A stretch of 24,847 bases of DNA from Alphaproteobacteria bacterium (GCA_026400595.1 JAPLOT010000080.1:1-24847), one strand, 5' to 3'; shown: positions 1-7,257, numbered from the stretch's first letter. The notes: generated by a model from the sequence alone, not told the origin. Made by a program: numbers and translations.

Positions 1-533
1 CCCGGGTCCTCGCGCTCGGGCGAGAAGCCGACGAAGAAGTCGCGGCGATTGACCAGTCCGCTTTCCTCAAGAATCGGGACAAGGACTTCGCGCGTTGTTC
101 CGGGATAGGTGGTGGACTCAAGAACAATGAGCTGTCCTTTGCGCAGTGCGGCTGCAATGCTCTGCGCGGTCTTGCGGACGGCCGAGAGATCGGGTTCTCG
201 CTGCCTGGTGAGCGGAGTCGGCACGCAGATCACGACCACGTCGCAGTTGGCGATTTCGGCGAAGTCCATGGTTGCATGGAATCGACCGGCGCGCCGGTGT
301 CCGTCGATGGCAGAACCGGGTACGGCATCGATGTAGGACCGCCCGCGATTCAGGAGATCGACCTTTGCCGGGTCAATATCGAAGCCCGTCACCCGAAAAC
401 CGGCCCTGGCGGTTGCATTGACAAGAGGCAGCCCCACATAGCCCAGCCCGATGATGCCGATCACGGCGCTGCGGCCGGCAATTCGTGCCAGAGTGTCGGA
501 AGCGTGCGGTGAACGGTTCTGATCAGGCGGCAT
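1..533 (-). CDS. Nucleotide-sugar dehydrogenase (UDP-GlcNAc/ManNAc dehydrogenase type), N-terminal part
   Basis: Reading the reverse strand gives 177 codons with no stop, so the gene continues past the left edge. The family oxidises a UDP-hexose or UDP-N-acetylhexosamine to the uronate using NAD, usually for capsule, O-antigen or exopolysaccharide. Visible features: NAD-binding Rossmann motif GLGYVGLP at residues 29-36, acidic residue Asp52 ending strand 2 (FDID), the VPTP stretch at 104-107, Glu139 in ESTTYPGTT, and FSPERED at about 170-176, which is typical of the WbpA/TviB-like branch. The catalytic Cys and Lys lie in the missing part. ATG at 533 has AGGGG five bases upstream; an in-frame ATG at 563 has no good ribosome-binding site, so 533 is preferred. 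It is transcribed away from the sugar operon and is probably functionally separate. Confidence 0.9.
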   Translation of the reverse strand, partial: MPPDQNRSPHASDTLARIAGRSAVIGIIGLGYVGLPLVNATARAGFRVTGFDIDPAKVDLLNRGRSYIDAVPGSAIDGHRRAGRFHATMDFAEIANCDVVVICVPTPLTRQREPDLSAVRKTAQSIAAALRKGQLIVLESTTYPGTTREVLVPILEESGLVNRRDFFVGFSPEREDP

Positions 534-879
534 TGGCGCCCCTGCTTGCGAGACCGGGTCCATCGTCAGTCATGCTCGATCCGTCTTTCACCGCCGACAT
601 GGCGTTCCTATGCCCTGCCGCTTCGAAGGGTGCAAATGGAAGATAGTCCGGCGTTGCACCAGAGGTCAAAGTTCGACGCACCGGCACGCGCGACACATGC
701 CATCGAAGACCTCGCACGACGAGAGACGGGAAACAAGCGGTTGTTTTTAATGGAACAATTGTGGGGATCTACGTTTTTGTCGACGCCATGGTGCGGGGTA
801 AAGCTTCGGATAGTCTTGGACCCCGCGGGGCTGCCTGTGTTATGCGGCGCGCAAGTTGAAGGATCGATGGAGTTGTCAC
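534..879. promoter_or_regulatory. Divergent intergenic region upstream of the five-gene sugar operon
   Basis: About 345 bases with no convincing gene; the open frames here lack ribosome-binding sites and family features. The stretch at 741-780 is clearly more AT-rich than its surroundings and is the likeliest place for the plus-strand promoter. It also holds the inverted repeat AAACAA-GCGG-TTGTTT (731-746), the palindrome ACAATTGT (755-762) and the perfect palindrome CCCCGCGGGG (821-830). The GTCC-N8-GGAA element seen in front of the other operons was not found here. Confidence 0.5.
731..746. promoter_or_regulatory. Candidate operator, inverted repeat AAACAA-GCGG-TTGTTT
   Basis: Perfect 6-bp arms around a 4-bp centre. 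The core CAAGCGGTTG resembles the general shape of LacI/GalR-family operators, but no such regulator is encoded in the window. It is followed by TTTTAA and might instead be a weak hairpin. Assignment as an operator is a guess from symmetry and position. Confidence 0.3.
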
Positions 880-1953
880 TTGTCGGATGACATCAGGCGC
901 CTGAAGGTTGGCATTCTGGGGTGCGGGCCCATATCCCAGGCGGCGCATTTCGAGAGCGCCGTGAAGGCGCGGAATGCCGAACTCTTCGCGATCTGCGATG
1001 TGGCAGATGACCTGCGCGACCGCATGGCAGCGACCTATGCGCCGCGGAAATCCTATCGCGACTATGACGCCATGCTCGCGGACCCGGAGGTCGAGGCCGT
1101 GATCGTCGCCACATCCGACGCCTTTCACGTGCCCGCGGCATCGGCGGCTCTCGAGGCGGGCAAGCATGTGTTGTGCGAGAAGCCCTTGGGCGTTTCGGTG
1201 GAAGAGGTGGAGGCCCTGAAGCGGGACGTGGTCCGCAGTGGCCGCGTACTTCAGGTGGGTCATATGAAGCGCTTCGATGCCGGGCTGCAAAGTGCAAAGG
1301 CGTTCATCGATGCTGAAATGGGCGAACTTCTGGCGCTGAAGGCATGGTATTGCGATTCGACCCATCGCTACGCCATGACTGATGCCGTGCAGCCGCCGAT
1401 CATCAAGAGCAGCAAAGCCAGGAAGCCGGAACAGGATCCCAAGCAGGACCTCGAGCGCTATCTCATGCTGGCCCACGGTTGCCATCTGCTGGACACCGCA
1501 CGCTACTTTGCGGGTGAAATCACTGAAGTTGAAGCCAGGCTGAGCAAGCGCTTCGGCGCCTATTGCTGGTTCGTCGACGTCGCCTTCGCGAATGGCACCT
1601 TGGGGCATCTCGACCTGACGGTCGCGGTACGCATGGACTGGCACGAAGGATTTCAGATCTACGGCCAGAATGGCAGCATCCTGGGCAAGACCTACAATCC
1701 CTGGTACTACAAGACCAGCGATGTCGATATCTTCCGGGAGTCCACGGGCACAACCGCGCGCGTCCTCGGTGCCGATGGCCACTTCTACCGGCGTCAACTC
1801 GAAGGCTTCGCCGACGTCATCCTGAATGGTGCCCCGATGGCCGGAGCTGACATCGACGACGGCATTGCCTCGGTACGAGCGATGACGGCCATTGCGCGGT
1901 CAGTGAAATCGGGTGGGCCTGTCCGCCTGTCCGAGGTCTCGGGCGCGGTGTGA
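880..1953 (+). CDS. Gfo/Idh/MocA-family NAD(P)-dependent oxidoreductase
   Basis: This family oxidises or reduces one hydroxyl of a sugar, inositol or glycoside with NAD(P). The N-terminal Rossmann motif is VGILGCGPIS (residues 10-19), and the family lysine is in CEKPLG (Glu100-Lys101-Pro102). The C-terminal catalytic segment reads HGCHLLDTARYF, with His202 and Asp205 in the usual G-x-H-x-x-D spacing. Start choice: there is no in-frame ATG. TTG at 880 has GGAG (868-871) eight bases upstream and gives 357 residues; TTG at 856 would add eight residues without a good ribosome-binding site. It is the first gene of a tightly overlapping operon, its stop overlapping the next ATG (TGATG). The substrate cannot be read from sequence. 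A role making a keto-sugar for the following isomerase is inferred from order. Confidence 0.88.
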   Translation: MSDDIRRLKVGILGCGPISQAAHFESAVKARNAELFAICDVADDLRDRMAATYAPRKSYRDYDAMLADPEVEAVIVATSDAFHVPAASAALEAGKHVLCEKPLGVSVEEVEALKRDVVRSGRVLQVGHMKRFDAGLQSAKAFIDAEMGELLALKAWYCDSTHRYAMTDAVQPPIIKSSKARKPEQDPKQDLERYLMLAHGCHLLDTARYFAGEITEVEARLSKRFGAYCWFVDVAFANGTLGHLDLTVAVRMDWHEGFQIYGQNGSILGKTYNPWYYKTSDVDIFRESTGTTARVLGADGHFYRRQLEGFADVILNGAPMAGADIDDGIASVRAMTAIARSVKSGGPVRLSEVSGAV

Positions 1954-2795
1954 TGCAGCTTGGTATCTTCGCCAAGACCTTCGAAGGGTCTTCGCCGGCA
2001 GCGGCCATGGGCGCGGCAGTTCGCTGCGGCTATCGCGCGGTTCAGTACAACATGGCCTGCTCCGGCCTGCCGCCGATGCCCGACCATCTCAGCGATACGG
2101 CGGCCAAGGCGGTCGCTGACGCGGCCAAGGCGCATGTCGTTTCGGTCGCTGCGGTGTCCGGCACTTTCAACATGATCCATCCGGACCCTGCGGTGCGGAT
2201 GACGGGACTTGCGCGGCTGGAGGTTCTCGCGTCGCGCTGCAAGGCTTTGTCGACGGGAATGATCACCCTGTGCACGGGCACACGTGACGTCGAAGATCAA
2301 TGGCGATGGCATCCGGACAACCGCTCATCCGAAGCCTGGCGCGACCTGCTTCAGTCCGCCGCCGCCGCCTGCGACATCGCCGAGCGCTGGGACATCCTCC
2401 TCGGTGTGGAGCCCGAGCTCGCCAATGTCGTGAGCGATGCGAGGCAGGCGCTGCGGCTGATGCGCGAGCTGGGCAGCGATCGCATCCGGATCGTGCTCGA
2501 CCCGGCAAATCTCTTCGAGACCGCGACCTTGGAGGATCAGCGCCGTCTGATATCGGACTCCATCGGACTGCTTGGCGAGCATATCGCCATGGCGCATGCG
2601 AAGGACCGCGCTTCCGATGGCTCCTTCGCGGCTGCCGGCACGGGTGTCGTCGACTTCCGCCACTTTCTCGCCTGCCTTGCAGCGGCGGGTTGCGACGGCC
2701 CGCTGATCACCCATGGGCTCACGGCGAAGGAGGCGCCTGGTGTTGCCAGGTTTCTGGGCGACACTCTGGCCGGCCTTGGACTCAGCGCATCATGA
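1953..2795 (+). CDS. Sugar phosphate isomerase/epimerase-like TIM-barrel protein
   Basis: A 280-residue protein of the xylose-isomerase-like TIM-barrel superfamily, which isomerises or epimerises keto-sugars at a divalent metal. Candidate metal ligands are Glu153 in GVEPEL, Asp183 in VLDPANL and His215 in MAHAKD, in the usual order and spacing. The fourth ligand is usually a Glu on the last strand; here that strand reads PLITHGL, with His254 at about that position. ATG at 1953 overlaps the preceding stop and the 3' end overlaps the next start by four bases, so translational coupling is likely. In related gene pairs this barrel follows a Gfo/Idh oxidoreductase and acts on its keto product; that role is inferred here. 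Confidence 0.82.
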   Translation: MQLGIFAKTFEGSSPAAAMGAAVRCGYRAVQYNMACSGLPPMPDHLSDTAAKAVADAAKAHVVSVAAVSGTFNMIHPDPAVRMTGLARLEVLASRCKALSTGMITLCTGTRDVEDQWRWHPDNRSSEAWRDLLQSAAAACDIAERWDILLGVEPELANVVSDARQALRLMRELGSDRIRIVLDPANLFETATLEDQRRLISDSIGLLGEHIAMAHAKDRASDGSFAAAGTGVVDFRHFLACLAAAGCDGPLITHGLTAKEAPGVARFLGDTLAGLGLSAS

Positions 2796-3616
2796 CCGTG
2801 ATGTCGGAAGATGTCTTCCGGCCGCTCGATGGGCCGAAACTGCGGGTTGCCGATGGGGGAGGATCGGGCATGCCTGTTCTCTTTCAGCACGGTCTTTGCG
2901 GAGATGCGGCGCAGACGGCGGAGGTCTTTCCGTCAGGCGTCGGGTTGCGGTGCATCACGCTGGAGTGCCGCGGCCATGGTGGCTCGGAAGCCGGCGATGT
3001 GACCGCATTCTCCGTCGTCCGCTTTGCCGATGACATTGCAGAGTTCATTGCCGCGCGCCGCTTGGCACCCCTGGTGGTTGGCGGCATCTCGATGGGAGCG
3101 GCTATTGCCATGCGGCTTGCGGTAACGCAGCCCGATCTGGTGCGCGGTCTCGTTATCGCGCGGCCAGCCTGGTCGATCCTGGCGGCGCCGGCCAACATGC
3201 GGCCGAATGCCGAAGTGGGTGAGCTTCTGTCCAGCATGCGGCCCGAGGCTGCGCGCCAGGCCTTTGCCGCCAGCGGCACAGCGCAGCGATTGGCCGCCGA
3301 GTCACCGGACAATCTGGCGTCCCTCACGGGGTTCTTCTCCCGCGAGCCGTCTGTGGTGACGGCGGCCCTGCTGACCTCCATCTCGCATGACGGCCCGGGC
3401 ATCGATGCGGATCAGCTGCGACGGATCGCTGTACCCACGCTTGTGATCGCAACGCGCATGGATGTGATCCACCCTGTGTCAATGGCCGAAGAGCTGTCGC
3501 GCCTCATTCCGCGCGCCCGGCTGACCGAGATCACGCCGAAGGGTGTCGATCGCAGGACGTATGTTGACGAGTTCCGAGACGCGCTTGACGATTTTCTGAA
3601 AGGATTCCTGCGATGA
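2792..3616 (+). CDS. Alpha/beta-hydrolase-fold protein, catalytic His not evident
   Basis: The 274-residue protein has the fold's landmarks: an oxyanion-hole segment FQHGLCGD (residues 31-38), a CRGHGGS turn (59-65), nucleophile elbow GGISMGAA with Ser100, and the acid segment VIATRMDVIHP with Asp224. The C-terminal His, normally on the loop after the last strand, is absent: from residue 228 to the end there is no histidine, and the expected place reads ITPKGVDRRTYVDEF. His227, three residues after Asp224, is the only late histidine. It may be an esterase or lactonase using another base, or a non-hydrolytic member. ATG at 2792 overlaps the upstream stop (ATGA), and the 3' end overlaps the next gene likewise. 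The frame stays open for about 490 bases upstream, but that part is a shadow of the preceding gene. Confidence 0.82.
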   Translation: MTVMSEDVFRPLDGPKLRVADGGGSGMPVLFQHGLCGDAAQTAEVFPSGVGLRCITLECRGHGGSEAGDVTAFSVVRFADDIAEFIAARRLAPLVVGGISMGAAIAMRLAVTQPDLVRGLVIARPAWSILAAPANMRPNAEVGELLSSMRPEAARQAFAASGTAQRLAAESPDNLASLTGFFSREPSVVTAALLTSISHDGPGIDADQLRRIAVPTLVIATRMDVIHPVSMAEELSRLIPRARLTEITPKGVDRRTYVDEFRDALDDFLKGFLR

Positions 3617-4305
3617 CCACTGCTCACTGGATCGACGCTCTTCCGTCTCACCGTCTGATCTGCGAGTTCTCGGCATGGTCGGCCGATCTCCTGCGGCTGG
3701 CCGACGACATGCAGCGCATCGCCTCCCACTGCGACATCCTTCATGTGGATGTTGCGGACGGGCACTTTGCCCCGGCGCTGCTGTTCTTTCCCGACCTCGT
3801 CGCGGCCCTGCGCAAGGCGTCGCGAGCGCCACTTCACACGCACCTGATGGCCGCGGATGAGATCTTGCTCGATCAGATCACGCAGTTCGCCGATGCCGGC
3901 AGCGACCTGATCAGCATCCACGCGGAAAACGCCAACATCGGCGACGCACTCGACCTTCTGGAAGAGCGGAGGATTCCGGCCGGGCTGGTTCTCAAGGTGG
4001 ATACGCCGCTGGAAGTGCTTCCGCGCTACCTGCCGCGCCTTCGCTTTGTCACCTTGCTTGGGACCGCGATCGGCATCAAGGGCGTAGGGCTCGATCCGCG
4101 CGCTACGGGACGCCTGACGGCCGCAAGGGCATTGATCGCGGCAGCGCAGCTCCCGCACCGCGTGGTCCTGGCATCGGACGGCGGCAATCGCGAGCAGACG
4201 CTTCCGCTGCTTCGGCAGGCCGGGGCAGAAACCGTTGTTCTCGGCTCGCTGGCCTTCGGGGCACCAAGCCTCAAGGACCGTATGGACTGGGTGCACGGCT
4301 TGTGA
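3613..4305 (+). CDS. Ribulose-phosphate 3-epimerase-like protein, divergent
   Basis: A 230-residue TIM barrel of the ribulose-phosphate-binding superfamily, which epimerises C3 of ketose phosphates. The four metal ligands match the family: His44 and Asp46 in HVDVADG, His77 in HTHLMA and Asp189 in ASDGGN; Asp46 and Asp189 are also the acid/base pair. GSLAF (211-215) takes the place of the usual AGSAIF. Two departures are visible: HxDxMDG is HVDVADG, and the conserved NPGFGGQ substrate/phosphate loop is replaced by LGTAIGIKGVGLD (149-161). Sugar length or phosphate position may therefore differ from ribulose 5-phosphate. Ribosome-binding site AAAGGA lies 8 bases upstream. The following ROK kinase could supply the phosphorylated ketose. 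A housekeeping Rpe role is unlikely given the operon. Confidence 0.82.
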   Translation: MTTAHWIDALPSHRLICEFSAWSADLLRLADDMQRIASHCDILHVDVADGHFAPALLFFPDLVAALRKASRAPLHTHLMAADEILLDQITQFADAGSDLISIHAENANIGDALDLLEERRIPAGLVLKVDTPLEVLPRYLPRLRFVTLLGTAIGIKGVGLDPRATGRLTAARALIAAAQLPHRVVLASDGGNREQTLPLLRQAGAETVVLGSLAFGAPSLKDRMDWVHGL

Positions 4306-5264
4306 GCGGGCATTACGCGATCGGGATCGACCTAGGCGGCACGCAAGTCCGCACCGCTCTCATCGACGTCGACGGGAAGATCCTGAAGCGCGCCTCGGAA
4401 CCGACTCGCGCGAAGGATGGCGCCGACGTGGTCATCGATCAGATCGTCCGTCTCGCCGCCTGCGTGTCCGACGGCCTGCAGCAGGCCGAACTTGCAGGCG
4501 CAGGTGTGTCATCGCCCGGACCGCTCGACACCACGGCAGGCGTCGCCCTCGGCATTCCGACCATCGCAGGATTCGCCGGCTATCCGATGCGGGAAGAGAT
4601 CGGCCGCAGACTGTCCCTGCCGGTCGCACTGGAGAATGACGGCATTGCTGCGGCGATTGGCGAATGGACGTTCGGAGCCGGGCGCGGCCGCGACAACCTC
4701 GTGTATGTCACGGTAAGTACCGGCATCGGAGGTGGTGTGATCGCCGACGGGCGGGTGTTGCGCGGGCGGCGGGGCATGGCCGGACATGTCGGCCACATGA
4801 GCTTTGTGCAAGATGGCGAGCTGTGTGTCTGCGGCGGTCGCGGCTGCTTCGAAGCCTATGGCTCAGGCACGGCCTTTGCCCAACGGGCCCGTGCGGCCGC
4901 CTTGGACGATCCGTCTTCCAGCTTGAACGCAGTCCGCGGGGAGCTCAGTTCCGAGGATGTCTTTGGCGCTGCCGCAAAGGGCGATCGTCTGGCGCAGGCG
5001 CTGGTCCGGCAGGAGGCCGAGATCCTCGGCCGGGGATTCGCCGCGCTTCTCCACCTCTACAGTCCCGAGGTGCTGGTGATGGGCGGTGGACTGTCGAGCC
5101 AATTCGGAACGTTGGAAGCGGGCATCGTTCAAACGATGCGCGTCCATGCCATGCCGGCGTTCAGGGACACGCCTGTGATGCCGGCGGAACTCGGCAGCAA
5201 CGCCGGACTTGCCGGTGCGGCCGTCCTGGCATTCGAACGGGTGAGGCAAGCCGGGCGGCCGTGA
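4302..5264 (+). CDS. ROK-family sugar kinase
   Basis: A 320-residue protein with the ROK layout: phosphate-1 loop GIDLGGTQVR (residues 8-17), catalytic Asp113 in ENDGIAAA, phosphate-2 loop VSTGIGGG (138-145), and the zinc site His165 with Cys175, Cys177 and Cys182 in CVCGGRGCFE, Glu184 following as the usual sugar-contact residue. There is no N-terminal helix-turn-helix, so it is a kinase and not a ROK repressor. ROK kinases phosphorylate hexoses or amino-hexoses with ATP. The start is GTG at 4302, overlapping the preceding stop (GTGA). The usual ENDAN is ENDGI and GHMT is GHMS, minor changes of unknown effect. As last gene of the operon it presumably phosphorylates the sugar handled by its neighbours. 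Confidence 0.9.
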   Translation: MSGHYAIGIDLGGTQVRTALIDVDGKILKRASEPTRAKDGADVVIDQIVRLAACVSDGLQQAELAGAGVSSPGPLDTTAGVALGIPTIAGFAGYPMREEIGRRLSLPVALENDGIAAAIGEWTFGAGRGRDNLVYVTVSTGIGGGVIADGRVLRGRRGMAGHVGHMSFVQDGELCVCGGRGCFEAYGSGTAFAQRARAAALDDPSSSLNAVRGELSSEDVFGAAAKGDRLAQALVRQEAEILGRGFAALLHLYSPEVLVMGGGLSSQFGTLEAGIVQTMRVHAMPAFRDTPVMPAELGSNAGLAGAAVLAFERVRQAGRP

Positions 5265-5333
5265 AGGACTGCAACACCCCTTGTCAGGCGCGGCGCCGTT
5301 CATGCTGCGCGGCGGGAGAGCCTTCGCTGTGGA

Positions 5334-5352
5334 AGCCGCCGTGCGGGCGGCT
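5334..5352. terminator. Hairpin between convergent operons
   Basis: AGCCGCC (5334-5340) and GGCGGCT (5346-5352) form a perfect 7-bp GC-rich stem around the 5-base loop GTGCG. It sits in the 136-base gap between the converging ROK kinase and SMP-30 genes, where a bidirectional terminator is expected. There is no T tract on either side, so intrinsic termination is doubtful; the rest of the gap holds nothing recognisable. Confidence 0.35.
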
Positions 5353-5400
5353 GGATGGATTCCCGGCCAGCCTGTTCCGGCCTTTGCCATCGGTCGCTGG

Positions 5401-6252
5401 TCACATCTTCGGATAGCGCAATCTGAGACCCGGCACATCGACGGTGGCGACATGCACCGACCAGCCGCAGAGGCTGGCGATGATCAGGGTCCTCATGTCG
5501 GGGCCGCCGAAGGCGATGTTGGTGGGGGCGATCAGCATCAGCTGTTCCCAGTCGTCGTAGAGCGTTGCGAGCGTCCCGTCCGGCGAGAGCCGGTAAATGA
5601 TATTGGGATTGTAGAGGCTGATGTAGAGGTTGCCGGCTTCGTCCAGCGCGAGCCCGTCTGGCACGGTGCGCGGAAGCTCGACCACGACGGTCCGCCGGCC
5701 CGCCTTGCCGTCGGCGCCAATCTCGATGCGCGACACGAGGGGCGGGCTCGACTCCGCGACATAGAGTGCCTTGCCATCGGACGAAAGGCACATGCCATTG
5801 GTGAAGCCGTTGGAGCTTCGATCCCAGACGGCAGCCTTGCCGCCGGGCGCGACCTTCCAGATGAAGCCGTCGCGATTTCCCCATGTGCCCGAGTCGGAAA
5901 CGTAGAGATTCCCCTGATCGTCGAAGACCGGATAGTTGGGAACCCGCATTTTCTGCGCTTCCGATCCGCTGGCATAGGTCGATACGGAACCGTCGGGCGC
6001 GATGCGGTGGACGCAGGCCGACCTGTCGTCGCAAGCATAGGTGTTTCCGGCCGCATCATGCGCGAGACCGAGCAGGAAGCCACCGGGGATGCGCGCGATC
6101 TCCTCGCAGCTCTTGCCGTCGAGGCTGAAGCGACAAAGCTGGCCCGCCTCGCCGCCCGCATAGGCGCGCCCGTCCGGTCCCCAGGCCACGGCTTCCGGAT
6201 GATCGAAGGCAAGGCCGATGTTGGTGAGAACCAGAGTGTTTTCCGATGACAT
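5401..6252 (-). CDS. SMP-30/gluconolactonase/LRE-family lactonase
   Basis: A 283-residue six-bladed beta-propeller protein that hydrolyses sugar lactones to aldonic acids at a divalent metal. Metal-ligand positions are recognisable: Glu20 in HPEAVAWGPDG, Asn152 in NGFTNGMCLSSDG and Asp199 in TVPDGLALDEAGN; Asn107 in VPNYP may contact substrate. Repeated blade motifs of the type DxxGNLYVSD occur at 69-76, 111-120 and 205-212. The frame extends 67 codons upstream to 6453, but that part has no family character and would run through the divergent promoter. ATG at 6252 has GAGG 8 bases upstream and begins just before the propeller. It is divergent from the SDR gene; oxidation to a lactone followed by hydrolysis is the natural pairing. 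Confidence 0.88.
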   Translation of the reverse strand: MSSENTLVLTNIGLAFDHPEAVAWGPDGRAYAGGEAGQLCRFSLDGKSCEEIARIPGGFLLGLAHDAAGNTYACDDRSACVHRIAPDGSVSTYASGSEAQKMRVPNYPVFDDQGNLYVSDSGTWGNRDGFIWKVAPGGKAAVWDRSSNGFTNGMCLSSDGKALYVAESSPPLVSRIEIGADGKAGRRTVVVELPRTVPDGLALDEAGNLYISLYNPNIIYRLSPDGTLATLYDDWEQLMLIAPTNIAFGGPDMRTLIIASLCGWSVHVATVDVPGLRLRYPKM

Positions 6253-6304
6253 CAGGAGGACCTCGCGCGGCAGGTTGCGTGACGACGGGCAGGGCGATTG
6301 AACC

Positions 6305-6332
6305 TTGACCGGTCTTTCGCCAGAACTATAGT
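6305..6332 (+). promoter_or_regulatory. Candidate sigma-70 promoter for the SDR/importer operon
   Basis: TTGACC (6305-6310), 16-bp spacer, TATAGT (6327-6332). Both boxes match the vegetative consensus at 5 of 6 positions. It lies 101 bases before the SDR start and 23 bases before the GTCC-N8-GGAA element. Confidence 0.55.
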
Positions 6333-6354
6333 GATGTCCAGCAATGCAGATCAA
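6325..6354 (-). promoter_or_regulatory. Candidate divergent promoter for the SMP-30 gene
   Basis: ACTATAGT (6325-6332) is a perfect palindrome, so a TATAGT box also reads on the minus strand (6330-6325). A minus-strand TTGATC (6354-6349) lies 18 bp upstream of it. The two opposing promoters would thus overlap at their -10 boxes, and the minus -35 box abuts the shared operator-like element. Confidence 0.4.
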
Positions 6355-6355
6355 T

Positions 6356-6371
6356 GTCCAACATTTCGGAA
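6356..6371. promoter_or_regulatory. Candidate shared operator, GTCC-N8-GGAA (copy 1)
   Basis: GTCCAACATTTCGGAA. It agrees with the element at 17065-17080 at 14 of 16 positions, and at both sites it begins 23-24 bp after the putative -10 box. An extra half-site ATGTCCA at 6334-6340 repeats as ATGTCCA at 6354-6360, exactly 20 bp (two helical turns) apart. The position just downstream of the plus-strand promoter suits repression. Confidence 0.5.
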
Positions 6372-6433
6372 CTTGATCGGAGAAGAGCCGGCAGGCTGCC
6401 GCGGCAATTCCTGCTTCGCAGCCGGGGAACGTC

Positions 6434-7210
6434 ATGGGCTTACTTGACGGCAAAGTTTGTCTTGTGAGTGGCGCGGGACAGGGTCTGGGGCGTGCGATAT
6501 CCCGCGAGATGGCGGCCGAAGGTGCGGCGGTGGTGCTGCTTGAGCGTAATGCGGGGACCGTTGAGGCCGTCGCGCAGGAGATCGCAGAGGCTGGAGGAAC
6601 CGCGCATCCCTACCAACTCGATGTGACGGACTACGATGGCTATGGCAAGGTCGTCGCGGATGTGGCCGGGAAACTCGGCCGCATCGACGTGCTGGTCAAC
6701 AATGCCGCGATCAATCCGCCGACCCGCACGATCCTCAACGACACGCTGGAAGACTGGCGCCGCACCATCGCGATCAACCTCGAAGCCGTCTACATGGGCA
6801 GCAAGCTGGTGGCGCCGCACATGGTCGCCCGCAATGACGGGCGCATCATCCACGTCGCGTCGATTCAGGGCTTTGCCTCCAGCGGCGACTGCGGCTCCTA
6901 CAATGCGGCGAAGGGGGGTATCATCGCCTACACGAAGTCGATGGCGGTGGAGCTTGGCCGCTACAATATTCTCGTCAATGCCGTGGCGCCCGGCTTCATG
7001 GTGACGCCGATGTCGGTGGTCAACGGCATCGACGAGACGACGACCCCGGACTTCATCGACTGGTACGTCACGCGCCGGAAGATTCCGCTCGGACGCAGCG
7101 GGCTTCCGGAAGACGTGTCCGGCACCGTGGTCTTTCTCGCGTCAGACTACTGCCGCTACATGACGGGCCAGCTTCTGGTCGTCGATGGCGGCCTGATGAG
7201 TACATTCTGA
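6434..7210 (+). CDS. SDR-family sugar dehydrogenase
   Basis: A classical 258-residue short-chain dehydrogenase/reductase. The cofactor loop is GAGQGLG (residues 13-19), with NNAA at 89-92 and catalytic Ser143, Tyr156 and Lys160 (YNAAK). Glu37 at the end of strand 2 (LLERN) favours NAD over NADP. The C-terminal MTGQLLVVDGG is typical. ATG at 6434 is preceded by GGGGA at 6-base spacing. It is first in an operon with a sugar-binding protein, two permeases and an aldose 1-epimerase, and divergent from an SMP-30 lactonase. Oxidation of an aldose to its lactone is the most economical inference; a 2-keto-3-deoxy acid dehydrogenase is the main alternative. Confidence 0.9.
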   Translation: MGLLDGKVCLVSGAGQGLGRAISREMAAEGAAVVLLERNAGTVEAVAQEIAEAGGTAHPYQLDVTDYDGYGKVVADVAGKLGRIDVLVNNAAINPPTRTILNDTLEDWRRTIAINLEAVYMGSKLVAPHMVARNDGRIIHVASIQGFASSGDCGSYNAAKGGIIAYTKSMAVELGRYNILVNAVAPGFMVTPMSVVNGIDETTTPDFIDWYVTRRKIPLGRSGLPEDVSGTVVFLASDYCRYMTGQLLVVDGGLMSTF

Positions 7211-7257
7211 AATCGCACGACAAGAACAACCGAGGAAACAGGGAAGGCAGATCGAAA

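Noticed and set aside
821..830. The palindrome CCCCGCGGGG upstream of the Gfo/Idh gene as a specific operator.
   Set aside because: Short GC palindromes are frequent by chance at this base composition, and no second copy was found in the other control regions.
546..890. A 114-codon plus-strand frame in the intergenic region before the first operon.
   Set aside because: Its composition is non-coding-like, its ATG has no ribosome-binding site, and it covers the AT-rich likely promoter. A short leader role for its last codons could not be supported.
769..1797. A 342-codon minus-strand frame opposite the Gfo/Idh gene, and similar antisense frames at 3412-4296, 9441-10430, 10358-11398, 12567-13685 and 18911-19978.
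   Set aside because: All mirror genes with clear family motifs on the other strand; none shows a domain, plausible start or operon fit.
5281..6249. A 322-codon plus-strand frame opposite the SMP-30 gene.
   Set aside because: The minus strand shows the SMP-30 metal ligands and blade repeats; the plus frame shows no family features.
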